Shown here one piece after another: positions 27,466 to 35,941 of a DNA stretch of 64,000 nt. The translations under genes and the position numbers were made by a program. The stretch comes from Virgibacillus ihumii (lineage in GTDB: Bacteria; Bacillota; Bacilli; Bacillales; Amphibacillaceae): assembly GCF_902726655.1 (NCBI RefSeq), contig NZ_CACVAN010000001.1, forward strand, positions 3,720,001 to 3,784,000, given 5' to 3'. Every line of letters begins with the position of its first letter. Positions within the stretch are counted from its first letter, which is position 1. Under the pieces are notes generated by a model. The model ran no database searches. It was not told the origin of the DNA and worked only from the letters and a program-made list of their open reading frames with translations.

Positions 27466-27570
27466 GAAATCGCACATAAATTGGTCGAAATCGCTCATGT
27501 GTGGTTCAAAACCGCATATATGATCAGTGAAACCGGACATATTAGTCTTAAAATCGCACATAAATTTGAA
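27466..27570. repeat. Five-unit exact 21-nt array, core RAAAYCGCACATA (array D)
   Basis: Units start at 27466, 27487, 27508, 27529 and 27550, exactly 21 nt apart: GAAATCGCACATA, GAAATCGCTCATG, AAAACCGCATATA, GAAACCGGACATA, AAAATCGCACATA, each followed by eight variable bases. Starts 6 nt after the UMF1 terminator in a convergent gap. Confidence 0.8.
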
Positions 27571-27597
27571 ACACTTTGTATGTCAGAGCATTTTCAT

Positions 27598-28515
27598 TTA
27601 AATGATCGGATCACTGTATCGGTTTTCCAAGTTGAATTCGAGCGGTTTTCCGGTATCGTATGAAATATTGCCGATTAATGCAGTTAGGTTATTTTTGGTG
27701 TTTTCATCTGGTTTCTGCCAGTATGTCAGTACTTCCGTCATAATTTCAATGCCTTCTGTTCGTGCCTCGTTATATAAATCAATAAAGCTTTTGGTAGACG
27801 GGACTTTTGTTGCGGGATGATACCATGTTTGATGGTTTAAATTTAGGTAATCAACATCCTTTGTAACCGGCTGATGAGAATAAGAATTGATTAATGATTT
27901 CATTATTTTATTTTTCCAGCCGTATGGGTCTGCAAGAATTTTCAATGCACGTTTCATATCTTTGTATGCTTTTTGAATATAAGCTTGTTTAACCGGTGTA
28001 ATATCGGGATAATATTTCTGGATTGATTCATTTAAAAGTTCGGCAATTTCCTTGTTGAGTGACGATCCAACATCAATCTCTTTATAAACCGGGACCTTCC
28101 ATGTTTTTAAATTGCAGCATTTCTGCATCATTAAGGTGTCAATCAGTACTTCCAGCTTTTGATGATCGCCGCTTTCATATCCTGCCCGGTAATGAATATA
28201 CGGATGGGCATTTCTGTCCAGAATATGATGGGTGACAAATCCGAATACGTACGCTTGTACCTCTTTTTCGTGATTCCGCGCTTTTTCGATTAAATCAATC
28301 AAAAAAGCACCACAGTGTTTCGTATGTAGAGCCATTCCAATATCATGTACAGGTTCATCTTTAATCCAAGGCCAAAAATTATAGTAAAAAAATGGATCCG
28401 GACCTTGTGAGCCCAGTTTCATATAAGGTTCGAACTTCGAAAGTGAATAGGGATTATCAATCACTGCATCCACTATTTCTTCGCTGAAAAGCATATGTGT
28501 CCATATGTTTGGCAT
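27598..28515 (-). CDS. Zinc-dependent phospholipase C family protein
   Basis: 305 residues, ribosome site AAGGAGGAT. N-terminal MPNIWTHMLFSEEIVDAV, GSQGPDPFFYYNFWPW, and FGFVTHHILDRNAHPYIHY place it in the Zn-dependent PLC/S1-P1 nuclease-like superfamily; histidines and aspartates in these motifs are potential metal ligands. There is no signal peptide, unlike secreted phospholipase C, so this is a cytoplasmic, uncharacterised branch. Activity is not established. Confidence 0.7.
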   Translation of the reverse strand: MPNIWTHMLFSEEIVDAVIDNPYSLSKFEPYMKLGSQGPDPFFYYNFWPWIKDEPVHDIGMALHTKHCGAFLIDLIEKARNHEKEVQAYVFGFVTHHILDRNAHPYIHYRAGYESGDHQKLEVLIDTLMMQKCCNLKTWKVPVYKEIDVGSSLNKEIAELLNESIQKYYPDITPVKQAYIQKAYKDMKRALKILADPYGWKNKIMKSLINSYSHQPVTKDVDYLNLNHQTWYHPATKVPSTKSFIDLYNEARTEGIEIMTEVLTYWQKPDENTKNNLTALIGNISYDTGKPLEFNLENRYSDPII

Positions 28516-28718
28516 TGTGAAATCCTCCTTGAATAAGACGCCAAATAGAAGGTTTCTGTGATTAAGCTGTATCCTGAATGTATAAAATATTCTGTCGCGT
28601 CTCTCATATAATACGTCATTTTACTGTATTATAAAAGAAAAAGGATTGTTGGGGGCGGCCAAATACGTACTATTTTGTGACTGAATCATGGTTTCCGTTA
28701 ACAATATGTCGGCGAATT

Positions 28719-28746
28719 TTGTTACAATAAAAATTGGGTATATTAT
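28719..28746 (+). promoter_or_regulatory. Promoter of fumC
   Basis: TTGTTA (28719-28724), 16-nt spacer, TATTAT (28741-28746), 25 nt before the fumC ATG. Confidence 0.45.
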
Positions 28747-28770
28747 TCATACATAAGGAGGCAACAGACG

Positions 28771-30156
28771 ATGGAATACCGGGTTGAAAAAGATACAATT
28801 GGTGAAATTAATGTGCCAAAGGATAAATACTGGGGTGCACAAACCCAGCGAAGCAAGCAGAATTTTCCAATTGGCAACGAAAAAATGCCGGCTGAAGTTA
28901 TCCGGGCATTTGCCATTTTGAAAAAAAGTGCGGCAAAAGCAAATAGTGAGCTTGGTCTGTTGGATAAAAAGAAAGCCGAGGCAATTGCGTATGCGGCTGA
29001 CTTGATCATTGATGATAAAATAACCGAACACTTTCCATTGGTTGTTTGGCAGACAGGCAGTGGCACACAGTCGAACATGAATGTAAATGAAGTGATTGCA
29101 TATGTTGGAAATAAATGGCTGGATGAACAGAGCAGTGATGTTTCCCTTCATCCAAACGACGATGTTAACAAATCACAAAGCTCCAATGACACGTATCCAA
29201 CTGCATTGCACATTGCGGCGGTACTTAAACTGGAGGATACAGTGATTCCAGCGTTAAAAGCGCTGAAAGGCACATTGAAAGAAAAAGTCGATGCGTATCA
29301 GGATATTGTGAAAATCGGTCGTACACATTTACAGGATGCAACACCACTTACACTTGGTCAGGAAATCAGCGGCTGGCATCGTATGCTCGAAAAATCGGAA
29401 ACGATGATTGCAGAAAGTACACAGCATGTGAAGGAACTTGCAATTGGCGGGACAGCTGTAGGTACAGGTTTGAATGCACATCCTGATTTTTCTGAAGCTG
29501 TGTGTAAAGAAATTAATGAAATTACCGGTAAAGAATTTATTTCTGCAGCGAATAAATTTCATGCACTGACCAGTCATGATGAAACTGTTCATGCGCATGG
29601 AGCACTGAAAGGGTTGGCTGCTGATCTGATGAAAATCGCCAACGATGTACGCTGGCTGGCAAGTGGTCCACGCTGCGGTATTGGTGAAATTGTAATTCCG
29701 GCAAATGAGCCAGGCAGCTCCATCATGCCAGGTAAAGTGAACCCGACCCAGAGCGAAGCTGTGACAATGGTATCTGCGCAGGTTATGGGAAATGATGCAA
29801 CAATTGGTTTTGCTGCGAGTCAGGGGAATTTTGAACTGAATGTCTTTAAACCGGTTATTGCTTATAACTTCCTGCAATCCTGTCAACTGCTTGCTGACAG
29901 TATGCTTTCGTTTGATGAACGCTGTGTACAGGGACTTGAGCCGAATCATGAACAAATTGAAAAATATTTGACGGATTCCTTGATGCTTGTAACGGCATTG
30001 AATCCGCATATCGGCTATGAAAATGCAGCTAAAATTGCCAAAAAAGCATATCAGGATAATTCAACATTAAAAGAAACTGCTGTCGAACTTGGCTTGCTGA
30101 CCGAGGAAGAATTCGAAAAGTATGTGAATCCGAAAGAAATGACATATCCTAAATAA
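28771..30156 (+). CDS. fumC: Fumarate hydratase, class II
   Basis: 461 residues, full length for FumC/CitG. Converts fumarate to malate in the TCA cycle. The family signature [11 protein letters not shown] lies near residues 316-326; [14 protein letters not shown] and the [14 protein letters not shown] segment bind substrate. The MPGKVNP loop and fumarase-type N-terminus separate it from aspartase and argininosuccinate lyase. AAGGAGG ribosome site; strong terminator follows. In B. subtilis the gene is called citG. Confidence 0.95.
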   Translation: MEYRVEKDTIGEINVPKDKYWGAQTQRSKQNFPIGNEKMPAEVIRAFAILKKSAAKANSELGLLDKKKAEAIAYAADLIIDDKITEHFPLVVWQTGSGTQSNMNVNEVIAYVGNKWLDEQSSDVSLHPNDDVNKSQSSNDTYPTALHIAAVLKLEDTVIPALKALKGTLKEKVDAYQDIVKIGRTHLQDATPLTLGQEISGWHRMLEKSETMIAESTQHVKELAIGGTAVGTGLNAHPDFSEAVCKEINEITGKEFISAANKFHALTSHDETVHAHGALKGLAADLMKIANDVRWLASGPRCGIGEIVIPANEPGSSIMPGKVNPTQSEAVTMVSAQVMGNDATIGFAASQGNFELNVFKPVIAYNFLQSCQLLADSMLSFDERCVQGLEPNHEQIEKYLTDSLMLVTALNPHIGYENAAKIAKKAYQDNSTLKETAVELGLLTEEEFEKYVNPKEMTYPK

Positions 30157-30160
30157 ATAA

Positions 30161-30192
30161 AAAAGCTCACTGCATCGTGCAGTGAGCTTTTT
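30161..30192 (+). terminator. Terminator of fumC
   Basis: AAAAGCTCACTGCA pairs perfectly with TGCAGTGAGCTTTT around a 3-nt loop. Confidence 0.9.
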
Positions 30193-30200
30193 GGATATTC

Positions 30201-30352
30201 AACATCAACCGCACGGGCGAAACATCAACCGCACGGGCGAAACATCAACCGTACGGGCAAAACATCAACCGTACGGGCAAAACATCAACCGTACGGGCAA
30301 AACATCAACCGTACGGGCAAAACATCAACCGTACGAGCAAAACATCAACCGA
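30201..30352. repeat. 7.6-unit perfect 20-nt tandem array (array C)
   Basis: Seven contiguous units of AACATCAACCGTACGGGCAA (units 1-2 have GCACGGGCGA, unit 7 has GTACGAGCAA) plus a 12-nt partial copy from 30341. No spacers separate the units. Each unit contains the palindrome CCGTACGG (CCGCACGG in units 1-2). It begins 8 nt after the fumC terminator. Near-identity suggests recent expansion. Apparent reading frames through it are by-products of the repeat. Confidence 0.95.
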
Positions 30353-30504
30353 AGCTGCTCACTGAAAATTCGCCGATAGAACCATGAATTAAACGGATAA
30401 CAGCCAACTTCCTCGTATCCATATTTTTAAACAACAATTACCAGTTAAAAAACGTGATAAGTTTTGTGGAATTGCTAACAATATGGTTACAGGAGGTGAT
30501 AAAC

Positions 30505-30708
30505 ATGGCTAACAACAATTCAAACCAACTAGTAATCCCTGGTGCTCAGCAGGCACTGGACCAAATGAAAGTTGAGATTGCTCAGGAGTTCGGCGTTAAT
30601 CTTGGCGCTGATACTACTTCCCGTGCTAACGGTTCTGTCGGTGGTGAAATCACTAAACGTCTAGTACAATCAGCACAACAGCAATTCAGTGGACAACAAC
30701 CTAAATAA
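30505..30708 (+). CDS. Alpha/beta-type small acid-soluble spore protein
   Basis: 67 residues from the ATG behind ACAGGAGGTGAT; the in-frame extension upstream has no ribosome site. It has the family's [17 protein letters not shown], containing the GPR protease cleavage site E-IA, and [12 protein letters not shown]. Such SASPs coat spore DNA, protect it from UV and heat, and are degraded during germination. Expected to be under sigma-G, but no clear sigma-G promoter was recognised. Confidence 0.95.
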   Translation: MANNNSNQLVIPGAQQALDQMKVEIAQEFGVNLGADTTSRANGSVGGEITKRLVQSAQQQFSGQQPK

Positions 30709-30747
30709 ACCCATGGCCTCTAAGGGGACCCTTTTCCCCCTAAAGCA

Positions 30748-30774
30748 AGAGGGAAGTCATTAAGACTTCCCTCT
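30748..30774. terminator. Hairpin after the spore protein gene
   Basis: AGAGGGAAGT pairs with ACTTCCCTCT, a 10-bp stem. T-runs are poor on both sides, so termination strength is uncertain. Confidence 0.55.
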
Positions 30775-30833
30775 AATAATATCATTTTCTACTGGTATTT
30801 TTTACAATTTCCGGAAAAGTATACATACGGAAT

Positions 30834-31931
30834 TCAGCGAATGCGCTGTTCGGATTCTGCATCAAAAAACAGCGCTTTATTCATGTCAAACGCCAGATCA
30901 ATTTTTTCACCGCCGTTAATATCAGATCGTGAGTCAACGCGTGCGATGAAGTCCTGGTCATCCAATTTTGAATAAAGATAGGATTCCGCACCCATTAACT
31001 CGGCTACTTCAATGACGGCTTTAATCTTTGTATCTGGTGTTGAATCAATGAAAACAGGTTCGTCATGGATATCTTCCGGACGAATGCCAAGCACGACTTC
31101 TTTGTCTAAATAATTTTGTTCACGCAAAACCTTCATTTTACCTTCAGGAACTTTCACTTTCGTATCTTCCATCATAAAATAGCCATCCTTAAGCATACCT
31201 GATAAAAAGTTCATGGAAGGGGATCCGATAAATCCGCCAACGAAAATATTTTCAGGATGATCGTATACGTCTTTAGGTGCTCCAACCTGTTGAATAATAC
31301 CGTCTTTCATTACAACGAGTCTTGTTGCCATTGTCATTGCTTCGGTTTGGTCGTGTGTTACATAAATAGTTGTCGTTTGCAGACGCTGGTGCAGCTTTTG
31401 AATTTCTGCACGCATTTGCACGCGCAGCTTGGCATCCAGATTAGACAGTGGTTCGTCCATTAAGAATACTTTGGCATCCCGGACAATCGCTCGTCCCAAT
31501 GCCACCCGCTGCCGCTGACCACCGGATAATGCTTTCGGTTTCCGGTCCAGATATGCTTCGAGACCTAAAATCTTCGCAGCGTTTTGAACACGCTGATCGA
31601 TTTCATCTTTCTTGAATTTCCTCAGTTTCAAACCAAATGCCATATTGTCATAAACATTCATGTGCGGGTATAGTGCATAGTTTTGAAAGACCATTGCAAT
31701 GTCACGATCTTTAGGTGCGACATCATTCATTTTCCGGTTATCAATATATAATTCACCGTTCGTGATTTCTTCCAACCCGGCAATCATACGCAATGTAGTG
31801 GATTTACCACACCCGGAAGGACCGACAAACACGATGAATTCCTTATTGTGAATTTGCAAATCAAAGTTGTCAACGGCAATTGCTTTTTTGTCATATGATT
31901 TCTGAATTTGTTCCAAACGTAATTCTGCCAT
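30834..31931 (-). CDS. msmX: Multi-sugar ABC importer ATPase MsmX
   Basis: 365 residues, MsmK/UgpC/MalK family. Walker [10 protein letters not shown], signature LSGGQRQR, Walker [13 protein letters not shown] and the regulatory OB-like C-terminal domain (about 235-365) are all present. In B. subtilis MsmX energises several sugar importers (maltodextrin, arabino-oligosaccharides, galactans) whose permeases lack their own ATPase. As there, it sits alone, beside a PucR-type regulator, with no permease genes. Confidence 0.9.
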   Translation of the reverse strand: MAELRLEQIQKSYDKKAIAVDNFDLQIHNKEFIVFVGPSGCGKSTTLRMIAGLEEITNGELYIDNRKMNDVAPKDRDIAMVFQNYALYPHMNVYDNMAFGLKLRKFKKDEIDQRVQNAAKILGLEAYLDRKPKALSGGQRQRVALGRAIVRDAKVFLMDEPLSNLDAKLRVQMRAEIQKLHQRLQTTTIYVTHDQTEAMTMATRLVVMKDGIIQQVGAPKDVYDHPENIFVGGFIGSPSMNFLSGMLKDGYFMMEDTKVKVPEGKMKVLREQNYLDKEVVLGIRPEDIHDEPVFIDSTPDTKIKAVIEVAELMGAESYLYSKLDDQDFIARVDSRSDINGGEKIDLAFDMNKALFFDAESEQRIR

Positions 31932-32036
31932 TTTTTCTCCCCCAATTATGTAAGCGTTTCATTAATTGTAGCGAAAAATTATCATTCGGGTAAATGGCAA
32001 ACATGCACAAAGATAACCGGGATGTTTGTGCATGTT

Positions 32037-32912
32037 TTAATTTTTGCTGTATAGAATGGCGAGATAAACAGTCATTGCCTGTTGAAACTGACGGATATCG
32101 ATACCGGTTTTTTCAATGAATTTGTCCAGTCGGTACTGCAAACTGTTGCGGTGCAAGTGCAGTTTTTTTGCGGTAACGGAAATATTCAAATTACATGTGA
32201 TGAACATCTCGATGGTTTTCAACAATTCTTCATCATGCCTGAATTCCCCGAGGATTAATACTTCGGCATTGCCTAAAAACTTGGAATCGGCTTGATTGAG
32301 CAGTATGTAATGAACTGCTTCAGTATATGGTATAACAGCTTTTTCCGAGTGGGGGAAAGCGCTGTCGGCACCTTGAACAAGCATCGCATAGTTTTTCCTG
32401 ACATCCTTTAGTGAATCATGACAGGGTCCAATCAGAAACTTAATTTTTACATAGAGATCACTCATGAGAATATTGATGATTTGATCAAATGACAGGTCAG
32501 CATCAGGATTTGTTTCAATTATGATCCCTTCATGCTCGTTTCTCCAAATAATCGGTACCTGTTTTGCAAAAAAAGCTTGAATTGCCTCCTTAAAGGCAGC
32601 AGGTTCTAACTGGAATTTGGAAAATGAAAAATAAATAATTCGGTATGGAGCGATGTCCGCTGTCTCAGGCTTATAACCATGCAGCAAACGGTTCCATTTT
32701 TTCTCCTCGGAGGTCATTTCAGGAATGGCAATATGATAAGGCTGCAGAAAAGCACTGAGAAGTGTTACATCCTTTTGACTCAATTCATCTTTTGCTATTC
32801 CGATTAAATCATTATCTTTGGTACGAAACCAATGATAATGTTCCGTATTTTCTGTGGTTAGATCTTCAAAGAAAATTAATGAAATAAAAATTTTACGAAG
32901 CTTATTTATCAT
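32037..32912 (-). CDS. PucR/CdaR-type regulator, YxkF-like
   Basis: 291 residues from the ATG preceded by GAAAGAGG; an upstream in-frame ATG lacks a ribosome site. The C-terminal 60 residues contain the PucR-type helix-turn-helix (NLNISVTAKKLHLHRNSLQY then RLDKFIEKTGIDIRQF). The N-terminal part is a poorly conserved sensing region. In B. subtilis yxkF lies beside msmX, so the pair is conserved; a role in regulating msmX is possible but unproven. Confidence 0.78.
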   Translation of the reverse strand: MINKLRKIFISLIFFEDLTTENTEHYHWFRTKDNDLIGIAKDELSQKDVTLLSAFLQPYHIAIPEMTSEEKKWNRLLHGYKPETADIAPYRIIYFSFSKFQLEPAAFKEAIQAFFAKQVPIIWRNEHEGIIIETNPDADLSFDQIINILMSDLYVKIKFLIGPCHDSLKDVRKNYAMLVQGADSAFPHSEKAVIPYTEAVHYILLNQADSKFLGNAEVLILGEFRHDEELLKTIEMFITCNLNISVTAKKLHLHRNSLQYRLDKFIEKTGIDIRQFQQAMTVYLAILYSKN

Positions 32913-33067
32913 AAAAATGCCTCTTTCCATCGTCTTTTTTTTATTATAGCAGGTTAACAAGTTGCGAAAAACTGATTTTACGCTCTGTTGCTGAATTTCG
33001 TCAGGGTATACAGGACTTCGTTCGTTTGATATAGTTGGTTTAGTTAAATAATGAAGGAGGATACAAC

Positions 33068-33430
33068 GTGCCTAATATTTACGATAGTGCATACGATTTG
33101 GAAAAAGCAATCCGAAACAGCGAGGAATTCCAAAACCTAAAAAATGCTTATGATGCTGTGATGGCTGATGAGTCTGCCAAGCAGATGTTCGATAATTTCC
33201 GGAATACACAAATGGAGCTGCAGGAAAAACAAATGCAGGGACAGGAAATTACTGAAGAAGAAGTTGAAAAAGCGCGCCAGGTTGTTGAACTGGTTCAGCA
33301 GCATGAGGATATTTCCAAGCTGATGGAAGAAGAACAACGCCTTAATGTGGTTATCAATGATGTCAGCCGGATCATCACAAAGCCACTTGAAGAACTGTAC
33401 GGAAATCCCGAACAAGAATCAAACGAATAA
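33068..33430 (+). CDS. yheA: YlbF/YmcA-family protein YheA
   Basis: 120 residues from a GTG behind AAGGAGGAT. Entirely helical with coiled-coil character (QMELQEKQMQGQEITEEEVE). It matches YheA (UPF0342), a relative of YlbF and YmcA; those two partner in B. subtilis competence, biofilm and RNA-turnover control, but YheA has no assigned role. First gene of a region colinear with B. subtilis yheA-yhaA. Confidence 0.87.
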   Translation: MPNIYDSAYDLEKAIRNSEEFQNLKNAYDAVMADESAKQMFDNFRNTQMELQEKQMQGQEITEEEVEKARQVVELVQQHEDISKLMEEEQRLNVVINDVSRIITKPLEELYGNPEQESNE

Positions 33431-33435
33431 TAAAG

Positions 33436-33473
33436 CATGGCTCGTATCATTTAGTGTTACGGGCTTTTTTTAT
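33436..33473 (+). terminator. Terminator of yheA
   Basis: GCTCGTA pairs with TACGGGC (one G-U), followed by TTTTTTT. The repeat copy R2 begins within its T-run. Confidence 0.65.
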
Positions 33474-33520
33474 AACATCAGAATTAAGATAGACCTTTTA
33501 AGAAAAAATTCGGCATCAGT
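33470..33520 (+). repeat. Interspersed two-hairpin element, truncated copy R2
   Basis: TATAACATCAGAATTAAG..GACCTTTTAAGAAAAA..GGCA aligns with copy R5 (49444-49515) with an internal gap of about 14 nt and lacks the 3' TTTTCTAA. It ends 23 nt before the yhaR ATG. Confidence 0.55.
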
Positions 33521-33543
33521 AAAACGGTAAAGGGGAATGCGGA

Positions 33544-34314
33544 ATGAGCATGGTTTTATATGAAAGCAAAAATAATATTTCTTATGTTACTTTAAATCGC
33601 GCGGAGCGGTATAACGCGTTGAACAAGGAAATGCTTGAGGGACTTCTGGAAGTTTTGAAACGAGTGGAAAATAACGATGACCGGGCAGTTATTGTCAGCG
33701 GCCAGGGCAATGCGTTCTGTGCAGGCGGTGATATTGGCATGATGACCGATTTTGCTGAGAAAGAATTTTATGAAGCAGTGATGAAAACAATTGAGGCTGT
33801 TGTGGTGAAATTGTACATGATGCCGAAAATTGTTATTTCGGCAATCCAGGGGTCAGCAGTAGGTTTGGGTTTGAGTATTGCTTTAACCGCCGATTATGTT
33901 ATTGCACAGGATGAAGCAAAAGCAGGTATGCTGTTTGCCGGAGTTGGGCTTGCTCCTGATGGCGGGGGACATTTTTGGCTAAAGGAGCGAATGGGAATCC
34001 ATCGCGCAAAACAGTTTACCTGGGGGATGCGCCAGGTAAGTGGGACAGAGGCAAAAACCATGGGACTCTTCGATGTAATTACGAAAGAAAGTGCTGTTGA
34101 TTATGCAAAAGCGATGTCGGAACAATTGAAGAGTCAGCCGCATGCTGCGATGCTGAAAACCAAAATGATATATCACAATCAAAATGTCGACGAACTTAAA
34201 TATTATTTGGAAACTGAACGCAGGTCACAATGGGAGCTTCGTAACACAGAAGACCATCAGGAGGGGGTTCGGGCCTTTCTGGAGAAAAGGAAACCTGTAT
34301 TCAAGGGGCAATAA
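33544..34314 (+). CDS. yhaR: Enoyl-CoA hydratase/isomerase family protein YhaR
   Basis: 256 residues, the length of B. subtilis YhaR. Crotonase fold: oxyanion-hole segments NAFCAGGDIGMM and GSAVGLGLSIALTADYVIA. The catalytic Glu positions of classical enoyl-CoA hydratase are not clearly conserved (LAPDGGGHFWLKERMG in the second), so the reaction may differ. Position next to yheA and before yhaO/yhaN follows B. subtilis. Ribosome site AAAGGGGAAT. Confidence 0.82.
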   Translation: MSMVLYESKNNISYVTLNRAERYNALNKEMLEGLLEVLKRVENNDDRAVIVSGQGNAFCAGGDIGMMTDFAEKEFYEAVMKTIEAVVVKLYMMPKIVISAIQGSAVGLGLSIALTADYVIAQDEAKAGMLFAGVGLAPDGGGHFWLKERMGIHRAKQFTWGMRQVSGTEAKTMGLFDVITKESAVDYAKAMSEQLKSQPHAAMLKTKMIYHNQNVDELKYYLETERRSQWELRNTEDHQEGVRAFLEKRKPVFKGQ

Positions 34315-34321
34315 TACAAAA

Positions 34322-34354
34322 GTGGCAGATCACTGTCATTATGGGATCTGCCAC
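34322..34354. terminator. Bidirectional terminator between yhaR and yhzD
   Basis: GTGGCAGATC pairs with GATCTGCCAC, 10 bp; T-runs weak on both sides. Confidence 0.6.
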
Positions 34355-34368
34355 AGCTAATCTGCGAA

Positions 34369-34554
34369 TTACCGATGGAACAGTACCAGTTTTGCCTCTG
34401 GTGAAACACAGCGGTGTGTATGTTCATTGTAGCCTTCCTCTTCAAGACGTGCTGTACCAACTTTCTTAGCCTCTTCATTATTAGCAGCTTCAAAAGACTC
34501 ATCCATCAGCTTTTCACCGGATTTATCAAATACAGTTAAATTGTACGTTTTCAT
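34369..34554 (-). CDS. yhzD: YhzD-like small protein
   Basis: 61 residues, exactly the length of B. subtilis YhzD. Starts MKTYNLTVFDKSGEKLMDES and contains EEAKKVGTARLEEEGY. Small soluble alpha/beta protein of unknown role. GGGGGAGGAACC lies just upstream of the ATG. Convergent with yhaR. Confidence 0.75.
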   Translation of the reverse strand: MKTYNLTVFDKSGEKLMDESFEAANNEEAKKVGTARLEEEGYNEHTHRCVSPEAKLVLFHR

Positions 34555-34704
34555 AATCGGTTCCTCCCCCGAAGAATCAATGTAATTATATTAAATGTAT
34601 CATAAAACAAATGGAATGATAAGAAATTTAAGAAACAATCGAACGTGCATTCGTGTTTGTTTTCTGATAATATGAAATTACAGGTTTGAAAGGGGATTTA
34701 TCAG

Positions 34705-35940
34705 ATGCCGGAACAGATTACGTTTATTCATACTGCGGATTTACATTTGGACAGTCCATTCATCGGACTTTCCCATATACCGGAACATATTTTTAAGAAG
34801 GTCAAAGACAGTACTTTCGACGCGTTAAGCCAACTGGTGCAGGCAGCTGTAAGCAGGAATGTTGATTTTGTTCTGATAACAGGTGATTTATTCGATAATG
34901 AAAAACAAAATCTGAAAGCGCAAATCAGGCTGAAACGTGCTTTTGAAGAATTACATCGACATCAAATCAATGTTTATTTGTCATATGGTAACCATGATTT
35001 CATCAATGGCAACGTTCATCCGGTTGAGTTTCCGGAAAATGTGTTTGTATTCCCGGACGAAAATGTCACCAGCTTTACGTTTGAAAAAAATGGGCAGAAA
35101 ATGGCGTCTATTTATGGATTCAGCTATGAGAATCGGGCTGTAACAGAAAATAAAACATCGGAGTACCAGCCGTCAGAAATACATAATCTCTTTCACATTG
35201 CGATGCTTCATGGAAGTCTTTCCAGTAATACCGAACATGATGTTTATGCCCCGTTTCAGCTTGGTGACTTGACGGAAAAAGACTATGATTACTGGGCTCT
35301 CGGGCATATTCATAAACGTGAAATTTTAAAGGAAAATCCGGCTGTCGTATACCCTGGCAATATTCAGGGCAGAAACCGGAAAGAATCCGGTGCGAAAGGC
35401 TGTTACCATGTTGAGTTAACTTCTTCCGGTGCAACATTGACGTTTGTTCCGCTTCAATCCATCCAGTTTAATGAGCTGAATGTGGATGTTGCCGATTGCA
35501 TCAATCCTCACCATCTTGAACAGAAAATACAGCAGGAAATCAGTTCAATATCCACTCACATACCGCAACTGCTGCATCTGAATTTGAAAAACAGCTTTGC
35601 GGAAGTCAGTCGATGGAATAACGACGGATATTTACAGGATATGCTTGAATTGATCAATGAATCTCTCGCTCATCAGGCAAACTGGAAAATGATTTACCGC
35701 TATAAGATTGAACAGACCGATTTTGTAAATGATCAACAGTTAGCTGAAGGTCATCATTTCGCTGGGGAATTAATTCGCCATATTGACGGATCCGATATAC
35801 AAAGCCATTTGTCAGAACTATACCGAAACAGGCTTGCACGAAAGTATATGTCCCCTTTGAATGATGACGATGAAAATGAAATTAAACAGCGGGCGAAACA
35901 ACTGTTAATTGATGAACTTTTGCAACATGGAGGTGAGTAG
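34705..35940 (+). CDS. yhaO: Mre11/SbcD-like DNA repair exonuclease subunit YhaO
   Basis: 411 residues. Metallophosphoesterase motifs of the Mre11/SbcD family: HTADLHLDSPF, LITGDLFDNE, YGNHDF, HGSL and GHIHKRE. It is expected to pair with the ATPase YhaN encoded 1 nt downstream, as SbcD pairs with SbcC, in processing DNA ends. Starts at ATG behind AAAGGGG. In B. subtilis yhaO and yhaN form an operon with yhaM. Confidence 0.88.
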   Translation: MPEQITFIHTADLHLDSPFIGLSHIPEHIFKKVKDSTFDALSQLVQAAVSRNVDFVLITGDLFDNEKQNLKAQIRLKRAFEELHRHQINVYLSYGNHDFINGNVHPVEFPENVFVFPDENVTSFTFEKNGQKMASIYGFSYENRAVTENKTSEYQPSEIHNLFHIAMLHGSLSSNTEHDVYAPFQLGDLTEKDYDYWALGHIHKREILKENPAVVYPGNIQGRNRKESGAKGCYHVELTSSGATLTFVPLQSIQFNELNVDVADCINPHHLEQKIQQEISSISTHIPQLLHLNLKNSFAEVSRWNNDGYLQDMLELINESLAHQANWKMIYRYKIEQTDFVNDQQLAEGHHFAGELIRHIDGSDIQSHLSELYRNRLARKYMSPLNDDDENEIKQRAKQLLIDELLQHGGE

Positions 35941-35941
35941 G

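Noticed and set aside
27463..27663. Plus-strand 66-residue frame
   Set aside because: Runs through array D and into the end of the phospholipase-C-like gene; no ribosome site.
30201..30352. CRISPR array
   Set aside because: Units are contiguous with no spacers, and there are no cas genes.
30182..30379. Open frame coding a repetitive 65-residue peptide
   Set aside because: Produced by the 20-nt tandem array cycling through frames; no ribosome site and overlaps the fumC terminator.
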